This document shows positions 15,720 through 16,482 of a stretch of DNA of 16,482 bases, piece after piece. The stretch spans positions 2,115 through 18,596 of the forward strand of contig JAQUHH010000010.1 of assembly GCA_028683685.1 (NCBI GenBank). Reading direction: 5' to 3'. Within the stretch, counting starts at the first letter, position 1. Every line of letters begins with the position of its first letter. A program made the translations under genes and the position numbers. The notes under the pieces were generated by a model. It saw nothing but the letters and a program-made list of their open reading frames with translations, did no database searches and was not told the origin of the DNA. The DNA comes from Bacteroidales bacterium. GTDB lineage: Bacteria > Bacteroidota > Bacteroidia > Bacteroidales > WCHB1-69.

Positions 15720-15751
15720 CAAAATTAATGAACTATTGTTCATTATACAAA
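15720..15751 (-). promoter_or_regulatory. Promoter TTTG-N20-TAATTTTG of the lyase gene
   Basis: On the minus strand TTTG (15751-15748) and TAATTTTG (15727-15720) are separated by 20 bases, matching both promoter boxes. The leader would be about 45 bases. Confidence 0.7.
15726..15745. promoter_or_regulatory. Operator-like palindrome 2: TAATGAAC-TATT-GTTCATTA
   Basis: A perfect 8+8 inverted repeat with a 4-base spacer containing the same ATGAAC/GTTCAT half-sites as site 1. It lies almost exactly between the -33 and -7 boxes of the lyase promoter, a place where a bound repressor would block RNA polymerase. Confidence 0.65.
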
Positions 15752-15791
15752 TAAATGAGTATATATTTTATTTTTTTTTAGTTTTTTTAAT

Positions 15792-15813
15792 TTTAAATCA
15801 TGTTTAAATCATG
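15792..15813. repeat. Tandem 11-mer TTTAAATCATG x2
   Basis: Two perfect, directly adjacent copies of TTTAAATCATG, about one helical turn apart. They lie about 40 bases upstream of the -33 box of the lyase promoter. Confidence 0.6.
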
Positions 15814-15848
15814 CACATATCTATTAATAAGCACAAAATTACGGAATA

Positions 15849-15877
15849 AATCTTAAAAACGAAAATTTTTTAAGATT
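15849..15877. repeat. AT-rich stem-loop between divergent units
   Basis: AATCTTAAAAA (15849-15859) pairs over 11 bases with TTTTTAAGATT (15867-15877) around a 7-base loop. It lies between the lyase promoter and the tRNA promoter; no transcript is expected to end here, so its role is unclear. Confidence 0.4.
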
Positions 15878-15925
15878 GAAAATCAAACGATTAATATTTA
15901 TTTTTCAATTATTTTCAAAAAAGCT

Positions 15926-15954
15926 TTTGATAATAGATTTTATTTGTACTTTTG
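15926..15954 (+). promoter_or_regulatory. Promoter TTTG-N17-TACTTTTG of tRNA-Ser
   Basis: TTTG at 15926-15929 and TACTTTTG at 15947-15954 match both Bacteroidota boxes, with 17 bases between. The mature tRNA begins four bases after the -7 box, so the 5' leader is nearly absent. Confidence 0.7.
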
Positions 15955-15958
15955 CAAC

Positions 15959-16046
15959 GGAGAGATGGCAGAGTGGTCGATTGCGGCGGTCTTGAAAACC
16001 GTTGGGTGTCATAGCCCCTAGGGTTCGAATCCCTATCTCTCCGCCA
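15959..16046 (+). tRNA. tRNA-Ser (anticodon UGA), CCA encoded
   Basis: The acceptor stem GGAGAGA pairs with TCTCTCC, followed by discriminator G and an encoded CCA at 16044-16046. The anticodon stem GCGGT/ACCGT holds the loop CTTGAAA with anticodon TGA at 15993-15995, which reads UCA and related serine codons. The long variable arm after the anticodon stem is the hallmark of a serine tRNA, and the T arm has GGTTCGAAT. The 88-base length fits. It has its own promoter and is followed by a palindromic terminator. Confidence 0.97.
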
Positions 16047-16054
16047 ATCAAAAC

Positions 16055-16080
16055 AAATATCCCGCATGCGGGATATTTTT
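16055..16080 (+). terminator. Terminator of tRNA-Ser: 24-base perfect palindrome plus T-run
   Basis: AAATATCCCGCA (16055-16066) pairs perfectly with TGCGGGATATTT (16067-16078), and the run of T continues to 16080. It begins nine bases after the tRNA CCA end. Confidence 0.8.
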
Positions 16081-16137
16081 GTATTCAGAAAACCCGTCCA
16101 AAGCTCGCTTTGAGACGGGTTTTCTGAATACAAAAAT
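16075..16137. repeat. Long 63-base palindrome at the array boundary
   Basis: Arms 16075-16098 and 16114-16137 pair over 24 bases without mismatch (feet ATTTTTGTATTC and GAATACAAAAAT). The inner CAAAG/CTTTG adds five more pairs around a 4-base loop after one bulged base. The right arm belongs to the first 128-base unit; the left arm is an inverted piece of the same unit. Confidence 0.85.
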
Positions 16138-16482
16138 GAAGAGGCTTGCCTCTTTTTTTGTTTTGATTGAAGCCCCCAAAAACGGGATCACGTTCGTAGC
16201 GAAGCGAAGAACGTAATCCCAAACTAAAAAGCTCGCTTTGAGACGGGTTTTCTGAATAAAAAAATGAAGAGGCTTGCCTCTTTTTTTGTTTTGATTGAAG
16301 CCCCCAAAAACGGGATCACGTTCATAGCGAAGCGAAGAACGTAATCCCAAACTAAAAAGCTCGCTTTGAGACGGGTTTTCTGAATACAAAAATGAAGAGG
16401 CTTGCCTCTTTTTTTGTTTTGATTGAAGCCCCCAAAAACGGGATCACGTTCGTAGCGAAGCGAAGAACGTAATCCCAAACTA
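16103..16482. repeat. 128-base tandem repeat, nearly three copies, continues past window end
   Basis: The units start with GCTCGCTTTGAGACGG at 16103, 16231 and 16359; the third is cut by the window end after 124 bases. The copies differ at only a couple of positions (TACAAAAA versus TAAAAAAA near 16258; CGTTCGTAG versus CGTTCATAG near 16324). Each unit contains a terminator-like hairpin AAGAGGC-TT-GCCTCTT followed by a T-run (first at 16139-16159) and a second hairpin GGGATCACGTTC / GAACGTAATCCC (first at 16184-16220, one mismatch, 13-base loop). No gene is present: the open frames across it run through a repeat whose length is not a multiple of three. Confidence 0.9.

Noticed and set aside
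15915..16133. Minus-strand open frame of 72 codons with RDSNPRGYDTQRFSRPP
   Set aside because: It is the antisense reading of tRNA-Ser; this kind of false protein is common in annotations wherever a serine tRNA is present.
16048..16478. Minus-strand open frames of 113 and 84 codons
   Set aside because: They only read through the 128-base tandem repeat and its hairpins; the repeat is not a multiple of three, so the frames drift, and no start context is seen.
16103..16482. CRISPR array
   Set aside because: The whole 128-base unit is repeated without variable spacers, and no cas genes are present.

Overview
The window is a stretch of an AT-rich chromosome from a member of the Bacteroidota, most likely a flavobacterium-like organism. 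Four things point there. Two large secreted proteins end in type IX secretion (T9SS) sorting domains with YPNPF motifs. Several genes carry the Bacteroidota promoter signature (TTG, 17-23 bases, TAnnTTTG). Classical Shine-Dalgarno sequences are largely absent. The set of household genes (VF530 family, PIN-PhoH, MGRxAGW-type phosphofructokinase) also fits. The exact genus cannot be read from the sequence.

Layout, left to right. (1) 1-719: the 3' part of a 6-phosphofructokinase gene, closed by a 42-base perfect palindrome. (2) 858-1418: a small exported protein of unknown function. (3) 1419-2095: a gene-free island of short palindromic and duplicated repeats. (4) 2096-4906 (minus): a 936-residue T9SS-exported multidomain protein with a reelin-repeat-like module. 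(5) 5160-8516: mfd, the transcription-repair coupling factor; its start is reassigned here to a GTG just after a canonical promoter. (6) 8600-9934 (minus): a PIN-PhoH RNase/ATPase. (7) 10130-10882: an exported protein with two CxxC pairs, possibly DUF2225-like. (8) 10899-11144 (minus): a VF530-family small DNA-binding protein. (9) 11236-11634: a CoA-binding Rossmann protein. (10) 11850-14414: a second T9SS protein with a seven-repeat propeller, PKD and LamG domains. (11) 14488-15669 (minus): a PLP-dependent trans-sulfuration enzyme related to methionine gamma-lyase, with a promoter that carries two matching operator palindromes. (12) 15959-16046: tRNA-Ser(UGA) with its own promoter. (13) 16055 to the end: palindromes and a 128-base tandem repeat that runs out of the window.

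The genes are mostly single transcription units in alternating orientations, not one operon, and nothing looks like a defence island, prophage or integrated element with its own enzymes. The most interesting material is non-coding: the paired operators at the lyase promoter, the repeat array beside tRNA-Ser with an inverted partial copy that carries a different hairpin at the same place, and the repeat island at 1.48-1.84 kb. I do not see a clearly new protein system.
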